Shown here: positions 54,200-62,691 of the stretch, piece by piece | Position numbering within the stretch: the stretch's first letter is position 1 | Layout: every line of letters starts with the position of its first letter | Assembly: GCF_000420805.1 (NCBI RefSeq) | Contig: NZ_ATVQ01000001.1 | Coordinates: forward strand, 310,001-374,000 | Length of the DNA stretch: 64,000 nucleotides | Source of the DNA: Yaniella halotolerans DSM 15476 | GTDB taxonomy: Bacteria > Actinomycetota > Actinomycetes > Actinomycetales > Micrococcaceae | Direction: 5' to 3' | Notes under the pieces: generated by a model | What the model was told of the DNA's origin: nothing | What the model saw: only the letters and a program-made list of their open reading frames with translations | Database searches by the model: none | Translations under genes and position numbers: made by a program

Positions 54200-54565
54200 T
54201 CAGAAAATGAGAGCATCTTGCGTTGGCAGTTCGAGCTCAACATCGGGGTTCGGTGCAATTTCTAGATACGACGGTATATCGTCGTCAATAAACAACATGA
54301 CGATACCCTCTGAGATGAAGGCTTGAAGAATAACCTGCGCAGTGCCGGCAGGAACAGCTTGACCATCGATGAGGAGCTGGACCGAGGGGCATTTACTGCA
54401 CTCACATGGCGACCCAACCGTGATCCGATCCAAGGTACCAAGCAGTTCTTGTCGCCACTGATACCAGACCTCTTGCGCTTCAAATCGGCTTGGATCTGCC
54501 GCTTTAGCGCTTGTGATCATGGCACTGATCAACTGATGCTCTGATTTCGTAAGCGACCTTGCCAT
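54200..54565 (-). CDS. Hypothetical protein with CxCxxC motif
   Basis: 121 residues, soluble, acidic. An N-terminal helix region with AQEVWYQWRQELLGTLDRI precedes GSPCECSKCPS (Cys about 54, 56 and 59), then beta-like segments ending in an acidic tail. The three closely spaced cysteines could bind a metal. I do not recognise a family. GGAAGG lies 5 nt before the ATG. It lies between dcd and an SDR gene on the same strand. Confidence 0.65.
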   Translation of the reverse strand: MARSLTKSEHQLISAMITSAKAADPSRFEAQEVWYQWRQELLGTLDRITVGSPCECSKCPSVQLLIDGQAVPAGTAQVILQAFISEGIVMLFIDDDIPSYLEIAPNPDVELELPTQDALIF

Positions 54566-54601
54566 AGCTGCCTTCCTGAAGGCGGAGCGAGTGTTTGCAG
54601 C

Positions 54602-55228
54602 TTAGATACTGCGTTGAAGCTCCTCCAACATTTCTTGGGCGAGATCTTCCGGAGCATCTTGCCCCGGCTTGTCGCCGATAAATTTCGGGCGGAGAACATG
54701 AACGTCGACGACCGCCGGATCGTATTCGCGTTGAATTTGTCGAGCGAGGCTATCAACCACCATTTTCGACGTCGCATACGCCCCACCCTTAGCGAAGCGT
54801 TTATCCACGACTGTCGCCGAAGTCAGGACAATGCGACCACCGCCGTTTGCCGCCCAGTGCGGCAGAATACGCGAAAGCGCTTTGGTGGTGGGATACACGT
54901 TCATCTCTAGCTGTTTCTGAAGTTCTTCAGTGAAACCGTCTGCGCCGATACCATTATCCATCCCGAATCCACCGTTGAGGAAGAGCGCACCACGCAACTT
55001 CTGAGCGTACTGCAGCGCAGTAGCAACCATGGAGTCTATAAATTCAGGATCATCGAGTGAACCTTGGGCAACCGTGACCCGAGGGTCATCAAATGGTGCA
55101 CCTGATACTTCGCGCCGGCTGAACACCACGAGGTGATAACCGGCTTCAGCCAGGATCGGAAGGACTTGTTGTCCGAGATTTCCCGTGCCACCGAGAACAA
55201 TGAGGGCTTCTTGAGGTTTGTCAGACAT
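54602..55228 (-). CDS. NAD(P)-binding SDR-family oxidoreductase
   Basis: 208 residues. VLGGTGNLGQQVLPIL is the cofactor loop, LFLNGGFG replaces NNAG, VLTSATVV carries the Ser, and YATSKMVVD the Tyr-Lys pair. Short for an SDR but complete in motifs. The start is ATG 55228 with AAAGG upstream; the TTG two codons earlier is less likely. Substrate unknown. It precedes the CxCxxC gene by 36 bp. Confidence 0.78.
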   Translation of the reverse strand: MSDKPQEALIVLGGTGNLGQQVLPILAEAGYHLVVFSRREVSGAPFDDPRVTVAQGSLDDPEFIDSMVATALQYAQKLRGALFLNGGFGMDNGIGADGFTEELQKQLEMNVYPTTKALSRILPHWAANGGGRIVLTSATVVDKRFAKGGAYATSKMVVDSLARQIQREYDPAVVDVHVLRPKFIGDKPGQDAPEDLAQEMLEELQRSI

Positions 55229-55279
55229 GAGCAACCTTTCGGTAGACCATTGCGTGGCTTACCTACAAGAATACCAAGC

Positions 55280-55318
55280 CCCTGGTACAGAACATCAGTA
55301 CCAGGGGCCGAATTTTTG
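55280..55318. terminator. Inverted repeat with plus-strand T-run
   Basis: CCCCTGGTAC (55280-55289) pairs with GTACCAGGGG (55299-55308), followed by CCGAATTTTT. The U-tract reads on the plus strand although all neighbouring genes are on the minus strand. It may stop antisense transcription or act as a weak hairpin terminator for the small gene at 55358. Confidence 0.5.
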
Positions 55319-55357
55319 AATTTTACGTGGGTTACCACGCCTTGATCGTGGACCGGG

Positions 55358-55582
55358 CTATTTGCTTACGGTCAAACTTGCACAAAACAGTTCATGGCGC
55401 TGTTCGCGTGCCTTCGAAGTGATGTAGCCGATGACTCCGAGGCTAACGAGTTGCGCAACGATGAGTCCGACGGTGAGTGCGTACATCTGAGTAACAGATG
55501 CAACGACAACCAGCGCAGACAGGACGGCGACGACAGCGACCAGTGCGCCAATAACTGCGTTGTTATTCTGGATGTTTACCAC
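55358..55582 (-). CDS. Small two-helix membrane protein
   Basis: 74 residues, MVNIQNNNAVIGALVAVVAV at the start, with two membrane helices (about 9-29 and 34-53) and a short polar tail. No family recognised. The GTG start has GGAGGG 7 nt upstream. Function unknown. Confidence 0.65.
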   Translation of the reverse strand: MVNIQNNNAVIGALVAVVAVLSALVVVASVTQMYALTVGLIVAQLVSLGVIGYITSKAREQRHELFCASLTVSK

Positions 55583-55864
55583 AGCTGTTCCCTCCTGGTG
55601 ATTCGGTTGTAACGTTCAAGAAGTTTTTTGAACTGTTCATAATATAACGCGATCGCTCAGCAGGATCTAGGCAACTTGGGCTAGCCAAATTAGCGAACAT
55701 AGGGCATGTGCTAATTAGTTAAGATGGGCTAAGGATTCGCAGAATCATGCGGTTTTTGTGGCCTGAATTACGCAATGACGCGCATCTTGCACCAACGAGG
55801 TCAGTGCATGGTTAGCAAACCATAGATAAGCGCAGCAAAACGGCTGGCTGAATTTCACTCCAAG
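55583..55864. other. Intergenic region, A/T-rich
   Basis: 282 bp between two small membrane-protein genes. It is visibly more A/T-rich than its surroundings. It contains the hairpin ATGGTT-AGCA-AACCAT (55808-55823), possibly ending the upstream gene's transcript, and GATTC-GCA-GAATC near 55733. No gene seen. Confidence 0.45.
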
Positions 55865-56071
55865 CTAACTTTTGTCTGTCTTGCGGGCGTGTTGATCTGC
55901 TTGCGAAAGCACCATCCCGAGCCGAATCGTCACGACGACAGCTAAACCTACGACAATGAGGGTCGCGGTAAAGAACTCCATCGCCGCGCAGAGTGCAATG
56001 GCTACGCCTAGAATGGCCAATGTTCCAGACAGCCACCATATTCTGGTTCGCGTGTCTCGTTGCTCAGCCAT
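55865..56071 (-). CDS. Small membrane protein, unknown function
   Basis: 68 residues: MAEQRDTRTRIWWLSG, then two membrane helices (about 11-30 and 34-52) and a polar tail ending HARKTDKS. GAGGAA lies before the ATG at 56071; the longer frame to 56110 is unsupported. Divergent from the AEC carrier gene. No family recognised. Confidence 0.6.
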   Translation of the reverse strand: MAEQRDTRTRIWWLSGTLAILGVAIALCAAMEFFTATLIVVGLAVVVTIRLGMVLSQADQHARKTDKS

Positions 56072-56177
56072 CGGTTCCTCGCCTTGGTGTCTGGGATGCG
56101 TGTCGTTCACGCCTAGTTCAGGCTAATCTCAGATCGATACGCATCATGCAGTGTGAACCAATCACAGAAAGGTACCA

Positions 56178-57152
56178 GTGGCACAAGTACTGTCAGGTTT
56201 CTTCATCATCTGGCTCATCATCGCGGTTGGATATGGGGTTGGCAGAACTGGCGTACTGGGCCCAAACGCTCAACCAGTCCTGTCACGGGTGGCATTCTTC
56301 GTGGCGTCACCGGCGCTACTGTTCAATACCTTGTCAAGCAGTGATGTCTTCCTCGTGCTTGGACCGCAGCTCTGGATTGCTACGATCTCGGCTGGTCTGG
56401 CCGCAGCGTGTTATCTGTTGATTGCGCGCTTCGTCCAAGCCCAGCGCAAAGGTTCTGAGCGAATGATTGCCGCGCTATCTGCTTCCTTGATGAACTCCGC
56501 AAACCTTGGTTTGCCCATCGCTGCATATGTGCTCGGTGATGCCAGCTACGCGGCACCTGTTATTTTGTTTCAGTTGGCTTTCTATACGCCAATCTACGTC
56601 TTTATTCTGGACAGTCAAACGGCACAAGAGGCACAGCAGGGACTCTCGGATACCAAAGTGGTCCGAGCTGGGTTCTGGCGCAGCCTGGGAAGGATTATCG
56701 CCACGGTCCTGCGGAACCCGCTGATTATTGGTTCAGCCTTTGGGCTCGTCTTCTCCATTACCGAGTGGCAGCTGTGGGAACCATTAGACGAATCGATCGA
56801 CCTCATTGCAGGGGCCGCGATTCCATCAATGCTCATGGCCTTTGGGATTTCACTGGTGGGCTCCCGACCATTGGATAAGAGGCAGGGACGACGCCGTGAC
56901 ACCGTACTGGCCTCGGCCGTCAAGTTGCTCATTCATCCGCTTGCCGCATGGTTCCTGGCAGCGTACGTCTTCCAGTTAGATGCCGAGGGGATCTTGGTCG
57001 CAACGGTGCTGGCCTCGTTGCCTACCGCTCAAAACGTCTTCGTCTCGGCATCTCGCTACAATACCGGTTTGATAGTTGCCAGAGACACCGTATTCGTCAC
57101 AACAATTCTTGCCATCCCCGCAATGATCGCCGTTGCAGGTCTGCTAGCTTAG
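56178..57152 (+). CDS. AEC-family transporter (auxin efflux carrier/malate permease type)
   Basis: 324 residues with about ten membrane helices in the AEC arrangement. LSRVAFFVASPALLFNTLS, LMNSANLGLPIAAYVLG and the late LASLPTAQNVFVSASRY (family motif with Pro and Asn) are recognisable. The substrate is probably a carboxylate or amino acid and cannot be told from sequence. The start is GTG with AAAGG 5 nt upstream. TGTGA-N5-TCACA (56152-56166) overlaps the leader but has non-consensus Crp spacing. Confidence 0.85.
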   Translation: MAQVLSGFFIIWLIIAVGYGVGRTGVLGPNAQPVLSRVAFFVASPALLFNTLSSSDVFLVLGPQLWIATISAGLAAACYLLIARFVQAQRKGSERMIAALSASLMNSANLGLPIAAYVLGDASYAAPVILFQLAFYTPIYVFILDSQTAQEAQQGLSDTKVVRAGFWRSLGRIIATVLRNPLIIGSAFGLVFSITEWQLWEPLDESIDLIAGAAIPSMLMAFGISLVGSRPLDKRQGRRRDTVLASAVKLLIHPLAAWFLAAYVFQLDAEGILVATVLASLPTAQNVFVSASRYNTGLIVARDTVFVTTILAIPAMIAVAGLLA

Positions 57153-57183
57153 AACCATAGCCACACAGACGAAGGAAACAACG

Positions 57184-58260
57184 GTGTCCAAACCACGCTC
57201 AAAACGGCCGGTTTTTCAGCGGCCGGGTTTCTGGGGAATCATCGCCGCGGGACTCTTGGTACTTGCCGCGACGGTTATCGCAGTCCTGAACGCGACGTTG
57301 TATAACGCAGAGGCCCCGGTCGAAGATTATGTTGCTGCGCTTACAGCTGGTGAAGGTGCTACCGCCATGGCCATTTCTGCCGGTTATCTGGCCGACGACG
57401 CACCGGAAGATATCTCCACGGTACTCCTCGATGGTGAACCTCTCGCGGCATCCGCTGCGCCATTAGAAGATGCGGAAATCGTGGCCGTCGACGATGAAGT
57501 ACCCGAGAGTTTCCAGGACGAGGAGCTAACCCAGCAGGTCGTGGAAATTCGATATCAGGACGCCGACGACCAGTCTCGAGCAACCAGTGTGGTCGTGGAT
57601 AAACCCGGAACGTCCTGGCTATTTTTTGATCAGTGGGAGATGCATCCGACGCCGCTGCAACAGATAGTACTCGCGCCGTCACGGATGCCAGAGAACTCCA
57701 AGGCAGATGAACCCGTCGCCCACCTATACGAACACCCCACACCATTGCTGGCAGCAGACGGCGAACCGGCAGTTATCGCCGCGTTTGCACCGTCGATCAT
57801 TGAACTGGAATACCAGGGGACGTATCTCGAGGCCGCCGAACCTGCAACCCATGCGGTCACCGACCTCCTAGGGGCAGGTGCGACCAGTGAACTGGCATTT
57901 CAGGTTGACCTGACCCCAGCAGTGGATGAGGCGATCCATCACCAAGTCCAACAGCAGCTCGAACGTTGTACGAGTCAAACCGTGCTGAAACCAGCTGGCT
58001 GCCCCTTCGGTTATGAAACAACGAACCGTGTGGTACCCGAGACGGTCTCATGGTCCATCGGTATGCCCGAAGTTCAGTACTCCTGGGACGGCTCGGAGCC
58101 TGCTATCGATCGGATCATGGCGACCGCAGAGCTGTCCGCACAGGAAATCGATATCGGCTCTGGTCAGCAGGCGGCAACAGACTACGAAGAAGTTTTTGAA
58201 ATGTCTGCAGAGTTGGAGCTGACACCGGAGAATCTACGTGTCAGGCCAGAGTGGCAATAA
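57184..58260 (+). CDS. Membrane-anchored extracytoplasmic protein, unknown
   Basis: 358 residues: a basic N-terminus, one membrane helix (about 17-39), then an acidic extracellular region of about 320 residues. Two cysteines (CTSQTVLKPAGC, about 263 and 274) are close enough for a disulfide. No domain recognised. AAGGAAAC precedes the GTG start. It lies 31 bp after the AEC gene, so the two are probably cotranscribed. Its stop abuts that of the convergent flavodoxin-like gene. Confidence 0.65.
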   Translation: MSKPRSKRPVFQRPGFWGIIAAGLLVLAATVIAVLNATLYNAEAPVEDYVAALTAGEGATAMAISAGYLADDAPEDISTVLLDGEPLAASAAPLEDAEIVAVDDEVPESFQDEELTQQVVEIRYQDADDQSRATSVVVDKPGTSWLFFDQWEMHPTPLQQIVLAPSRMPENSKADEPVAHLYEHPTPLLAADGEPAVIAAFAPSIIELEYQGTYLEAAEPATHAVTDLLGAGATSELAFQVDLTPAVDEAIHHQVQQQLERCTSQTVLKPAGCPFGYETTNRVVPETVSWSIGMPEVQYSWDGSEPAIDRIMATAELSAQEIDIGSGQQAATDYEEVFEMSAELELTPENLRVRPEWQ

Positions 58261-58665
58261 CTACGCTGCACCGCGGGTGTTAATCGTGTTGACCCAACTT
58301 GAAACGGCTGACTCATCGAGTGCATCGGTACGAAAGTAGGCGGTGTCACGCGGTCCGAAAGCATCCATGGCCTGTAACTGATACTTCGTCAGCTGTGGAC
58401 TGGTCCCAAGGCCCGCAATGAATAATGACTTATTGGTCAATTCTGCATGGTGGGATGCCATAAAGACCCGCGCCTCGCGATGAAAGTTCGAGTCCTTGGC
58501 TGGTGCGACCACGACGACGGCGTCGACCGTATCAACATAGCGAGTGGCTCGCGATAGCGATGTCACTGCGGTGGTCACCCCGCGCTGCTCCCCCAGTTTG
58601 TCTGCAAGGTGCTGGGCAAAAGCTGCCGTATCAGCTTCGTTACTGTGCGCAATGAGGGTGGCCAT
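58261..58665 (-). CDS. Flavodoxin-like small protein
   Basis: 134 residues. MATLIAHSNEADTAAFAQHLADKL resembles the beta1-loop-alpha1 of flavodoxin/HemG-like folds, but the phosphate-binding loop (usually TGNT) reads SNEAD and is poor. AVVVVAPAKDSNFHREARVF and KSLFIAGLG fit later strands. FMN binding is therefore doubtful. The start is taken at ATG 58665; an in-frame TTG lies two codons earlier. Confidence 0.5.
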   Translation of the reverse strand: MATLIAHSNEADTAAFAQHLADKLGEQRGVTTAVTSLSRATRYVDTVDAVVVVAPAKDSNFHREARVFMASHHAELTNKSLFIAGLGTSPQLTKYQLQAMDAFGPRDTAYFRTDALDESAVSSWVNTINTRGAA

Positions 58666-58745
58666 AAACAATCATCCGATCAGGATAGACGACACGTTCT
58701 TGCGTATCAGTCTATCCCGATCGGCCCTCGGTGTTGAGGTCTGGT

Positions 58746-60791
58746 TTAGTGAATACCGCGCAGATCAAGATCCAGGGTGGCGTGAGCGCCATCGGATGTA
58801 TCGGCGTGGATGGTGACCGGGATGCCCCAGTCTTGTTGGTAGAGGTGGCAGGCAGCCGAATCCGGAATGGGCTGGCCCTCTTCACCGTCACAGGCTGCGG
58901 CGCGTGCGGTCACGTGCAAGACACCTTCGGAAACCTCAGGGTTGAGTTTCAGTTGACGGGTCAGCCCGGTTTCGCGTCCTTCACCTTCCAACAGCAGATT
59001 TTCCGGAGTCGAGGAAATCGTCAGCTGCGTTGGGTCGCCCCAGCGTTCGTCCAGTTTCTGACCTTTCGGCGCGGAAAACGAAATATTGAGGGGTACGTCG
59101 CCGGATACCAGTTTCGTTGCTGGACGCTGGGCCTGTTTGGCGCCTTCATCCACGTGCAGGAATTTCTCGGGCACGCTAATCCGGACGAGCTGGTGGGCGT
59201 TGGTTTCCACCACAACGATCGAAACGGCGTTTCCGGCAGCGTCAGTTTCCACCAGAATGTCGGAGGGCTCTTCAAGATCCCGTGCCACCGTGGTGACTTC
59301 GGCGGGTTTAGTGGTGCCGTCAGGGTTGATGGTTTGCGGAGCCCAGCGTCGAATCGCATGGTTATAAGTATCGGCAATCAGCACCGAACCATCAGGCAAG
59401 TTGGTGACGCCGAGAGGGTGCTGTAGACGAGCATCTTCCGGCGTCCCGTCACGGAATCCAAAGTCGAATAGGCCGGTACCGATGACCGTTCCAACCTCGG
59501 GCTTCTTCGAGTCGGTTTTGGTCGAGGGCACGACATAACGGATGGCAGAGGTTTCGGCGTCGGCTACCCACAGGGTGTCCTGCGCATCGAACGATAGACC
59601 CGAGGACTGGGCAAACCATGCTTCATCAGCAGCTCCGTCCACCAGTCCTTCCAAAGCAGTGCCGGCATAGACGGCCAACTCCTTGGTCACCGGATGGTAA
59701 GAGAACAACTGGTGGGTACCCGCCATGGCAAGAATCGCGGTTTCTTCGGCCGTAGAGTACTGCACATCCCAGGGGGTGGACAAGGAGGTCTCGAGTGCGC
59801 CTACTTCGAAGGGGGTGAGCTCAACTTCACCGGATTGCCCGGCCTCGTCTTGCACGCGTTCAGAATCGATCAGGCGCTGCACGCCGTTACCGGCAACCGT
59901 TGATACCTCGCCGGTGGTCAGATTCACAGCGCGCAGACGGTGGTTCACCGCATCGGCGACCAGAAGGTCGTACCCGACCTCGGCGGCAATCGTATCCGGC
60001 AGCAGCGCCAAACCATGGGGTTCATTGAACAGCGCATCGTCGCGACCGCCATCTGCATAGCCGCGCACCGAGATGCTGTCCGGGTCGGCTTTGGCAGCCT
60101 CAGCAGAGATTGCGACACCGGTACCGTTGCCACCGATGGTTTGTAAAACGGTTTCGAGATCGTCAGCGACTTCCACCAGACGGTGGTGTCCGGTATCTGC
60201 GACCAGGAAGGTACCTTCTTGGCTTCCGCGTGAACCCAGGGCAATGGCTTTTGCCGGGAATTTTAGATCGCGGGCTACCGGTTCCGGTGCCACGTATGGG
60301 CCTTCGCCCCGGTGCAGTGTGCCTTTTGCATCGTGTTCTTCAACCAGCTGATCAATGAGGGAATAGAGGCCGGAGACGTGCCCTTCACCGGTCAGGTGTG
60401 CCACGACATAGCCTTCAGGGTCGACCACGACCAAGGTCGGCCAAGCCCTGGCGGTATACGCCTGCCAGGTGGTCAACGCGGGATCGTTCAGCACCGGATG
60501 CGCGATATCGTAGCGTTCAATGGCTGCAGCAACCGCGGAGGTTTCCGCTTCGTAATCGAATTTTGGCGAGTGCACACCGACGGTCACGAGCACGTCAGCA
60601 TACTGTTCTTCCAGCGGGCGAAGTTCGTCCAAGACGTGGAGGCAGTTCACACAGCAAAATGCCCAGAAGTCGAGGACCACGATCTTGCCGCGAAGATCTT
60701 TGAGGCTCAGGTCTTGATCGCCAACGTTGAACCAGGTTTCGCCAACCAGTTCAGAGGCGCGGATACGTGGAGTCGATGGTGCCGAAGTCAT
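58746..60791 (-). CDS. Thioredoxin-like/NHL-repeat protein (NHLRC2-like)
   Basis: 681 residues, soluble. An N-terminal thioredoxin-like domain carries WAFCCVNCLHVLDEL (Cys46, Cys47, Cys50), the CCxNC form also found in human NHLRC2. It is followed by a multi-blade NHL beta-propeller (repeats such as FNEPHGLALL, LLVADAVNHRLRAVNL and VLIADTYNHAIRRW) and a C-terminal beta domain. No signal peptide is present, so a cytosolic role is likely. The biochemical function of this architecture in bacteria is not established. Confidence 0.8.
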   Translation of the reverse strand: MTSAPSTPRIRASELVGETWFNVGDQDLSLKDLRGKIVVLDFWAFCCVNCLHVLDELRPLEEQYADVLVTVGVHSPKFDYEAETSAVAAAIERYDIAHPVLNDPALTTWQAYTARAWPTLVVVDPEGYVVAHLTGEGHVSGLYSLIDQLVEEHDAKGTLHRGEGPYVAPEPVARDLKFPAKAIALGSRGSQEGTFLVADTGHHRLVEVADDLETVLQTIGGNGTGVAISAEAAKADPDSISVRGYADGGRDDALFNEPHGLALLPDTIAAEVGYDLLVADAVNHRLRAVNLTTGEVSTVAGNGVQRLIDSERVQDEAGQSGEVELTPFEVGALETSLSTPWDVQYSTAEETAILAMAGTHQLFSYHPVTKELAVYAGTALEGLVDGAADEAWFAQSSGLSFDAQDTLWVADAETSAIRYVVPSTKTDSKKPEVGTVIGTGLFDFGFRDGTPEDARLQHPLGVTNLPDGSVLIADTYNHAIRRWAPQTINPDGTTKPAEVTTVARDLEEPSDILVETDAAGNAVSIVVVETNAHQLVRISVPEKFLHVDEGAKQAQRPATKLVSGDVPLNISFSAPKGQKLDERWGDPTQLTISSTPENLLLEGEGRETGLTRQLKLNPEVSEGVLHVTARAAACDGEEGQPIPDSAACHLYQQDWGIPVTIHADTSDGAHATLDLDLRGIH

Positions 60792-60929
60792 GCCTTATAT
60801 TCTCCCCTATCCGCGGGACAACGCAATCCAATGCGTCACATAGCGTCGTCCGTTTCACCGTGGGCAAATCGCACGATGGACACGAAATCCCCACGTGGGC
60901 TCCAAGAGGTGTTAAGCTATGTCAGGTAC

Positions 60930-61000
60930 GCGGGTGTAGCTCAATGGTAGAGCGCTTGCTTCCCAAGCAAGATACGCGGGTTCGATTCCCGTCACCCGCT
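60930..61000 (+). tRNA. tRNA-Gly (anticodon CCC)
   Basis: A full cloverleaf can be drawn. Acceptor GCGGGTG (60930-60936) pairs with CACCCGC (60993-60999); D-stem GCTC/GAGC; anticodon stem CTTGC/GCAAG with loop TTCCCAA (anticodon CCC at 60962-60964); T-stem GCGGG/CCCGT with loop TTCGATT; discriminator T at 61000. CCA is not encoded. The 3' end lies 8 bp from the stop of the convergent ABC-like gene. Confidence 0.97.
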
Positions 61001-61008
61001 CTGATCAC

Positions 61009-62691
61009 CTAGCCGTCCAGCGGCCAACGCCGCATGTCAGCTTCAGCGAAAACTCGCTGCGGCACCGATGAGGAAAACAGGACTGTTCCCGGATACTCGT
61101 CGAGCAATTTCCGCAACATGACCAGTCCTTGCTCGTCCAGTGCGGTGTCAATATTCTCCAGAACCACCAGCGGTGGGCTTCCCAACAGGGCCCGGGCAAT
61201 TTTGAGCCGCGCGACATCGGAGCGAGACCAGGGTTCACCATCATTTTTTAACAGAGCTTTGACACCTTTGGGATGGGCCACAAGCTGTGCGGTCAATCCC
61301 ACGCGGTGCAACATCCAACGGACCTCATCGGTAGAAGTTTTCGGCAATCGGTAGGACGCCAGCCGCTGCACAGAACCGCGCTCTAAGGGCAGACGGTCCG
61401 AGGCCATGCCGACCAATTCGCGACGCAGGGCCGCCGGAGCTGCGTTGTACTCATAGCCTGACACCAGTACCGCTGGCTCGTGCTCGGGATGCGTCTCGAG
61501 CGGATTGAGCCCATCCAGCAGCACCGTCTTTAGGACCGCATAGACCCGGTTGGGATCCGTGGAATCAAGCAGAATACGCTCCCCTGGTTTGGCATGTAGT
61601 GCCGGGACTGCCACGTGATCGACGTTGAGTTCCTCAACCACCAAGGCCATATCACTGGGCTCTGGACTATCGGTCTGGGCATCTTGCCAAGCTCTTTCCT
61701 TGCTCCGAACCGCACGCTTCAGCTGCGTGGCCGAGTTGAAAATAGGCGCCAAAATACGTAGTGCAGCACGGTAATTTTGCCGGTATTCGACAACGCGTCC
61801 TAGATCGCCCATGGGGGTGGCCATCACCCCCAGGAGCGTCATGATGGAAGCCACCCCGGCCACATCAATAATGCCCAAAACCGCGAGATAGACAACGGCT
61901 GCGGTACACAGGCTGGCCGCCGTTACGGTCAGCGCCCGGATGAGCCCGGTAATCCGGGCGCGTTCAACCGCTGCGTTGACGACTTTCGAGGAGTCTCGGT
62001 CGACGGCGTTGAGTTCGCGCCGAACCGCCCCCGCGACACGAATCGATTCACCGGCTTGCACGGAATCAGCAATCCGCGCCGACATCCGGCCACGGAAACG
62101 GCGCAACCGCCGAGCCCGTTGCCGTGCAATCTGCGCTAAAAACGGCATGAGCACCGCGGTGAGAGCCAACGGCACAGCCACGGCAATGGCAACCGGCAGA
62201 TTGATAAACACCAGTGTCCCCAGTACCACAGCAACGAGCGGCAGCGCCGTCAACATGGGAACCAAACCCTGTGCGATCCAGTTGCGTACCGCCGTCAGGT
62301 CATTGGACGCACGCGTAACGACAACGCCAAGCGAACGGTTCCCGATGTCATGGAGTGCCGCCGTGATCAGGCGACGCCGCTGCTCATACACGTAGTCTTG
62401 GCCAAGATCTTCGGCCACCACGCGTTCGACCCAGCGGGCGAAGCCGATCCCCAGCACCGCTGCCGCAAGTCCCACCATGAGGGCCCACGGCGGATCCGGG
62501 ACCGACGGTGTCCCCGAGGTCAACGGAACAGCCGATAACAATCCATCGACCATCAGGGCCATGGTCAGCGCCAAAACCGCTTGAACCACCCCGAGGACCA
62601 ACAGCGCGATCAGCAAGAATCGACGTCGGCCCCGCCAAACTTTAGGCATGCGTAACCGTTGTTGGGGTGCTGCCTGTGCGGTAACTGTCAT
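61009..62691 (-). CDS. ABC exporter-like protein with degenerate ATPase domain
   Basis: 560 residues laid out like a half ABC exporter: five to six membrane helices (to about 290), ending in ATPMGDLGRVVEYRQNYRAA, then a nucleotide-binding-like domain. The ATPase motifs are ruined. The Walker A position reads LLDSTDPNRV (374-383) instead of GxxGxGKST. The signature reads PWSRSDVARLKIARALL (the LSGG core is lost), Walker B reads VVLENIDTALDE, and the switch His is replaced in VLFSSSV. The fold markers remain, so it is a pseudo-ATPase or partner subunit, not random decay. Its ATG overlaps the upstream P-loop gene as ATGA. Confidence 0.82.
   Translation of the reverse strand: MTVTAQAAPQQRLRMPKVWRGRRRFLLIALLVLGVVQAVLALTMALMVDGLLSAVPLTSGTPSVPDPPWALMVGLAAAVLGIGFARWVERVVAEDLGQDYVYEQRRRLITAALHDIGNRSLGVVVTRASNDLTAVRNWIAQGLVPMLTALPLVAVVLGTLVFINLPVAIAVAVPLALTAVLMPFLAQIARQRARRLRRFRGRMSARIADSVQAGESIRVAGAVRRELNAVDRDSSKVVNAAVERARITGLIRALTVTAASLCTAAVVYLAVLGIIDVAGVASIMTLLGVMATPMGDLGRVVEYRQNYRAALRILAPIFNSATQLKRAVRSKERAWQDAQTDSPEPSDMALVVEELNVDHVAVPALHAKPGERILLDSTDPNRVYAVLKTVLLDGLNPLETHPEHEPAVLVSGYEYNAAPAALRRELVGMASDRLPLERGSVQRLASYRLPKTSTDEVRWMLHRVGLTAQLVAHPKGVKALLKNDGEPWSRSDVARLKIARALLGSPPLVVLENIDTALDEQGLVMLRKLLDEYPGTVLFSSSVPQRVFAEADMRRWPLDG

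Noticed and set aside
56152-56166. Crp site before the AEC transporter
   Set aside because: The half sites TGTGA and TCACA are perfect but separated by 5 nt instead of 6, which places them out of register for a Crp dimer.
60930-61000. tRNA-Gly as the attachment site of an integrated element
   Set aside because: No integrase, no direct repeat of the tRNA 3' end within the window and no mobile-type genes in the flank were seen.
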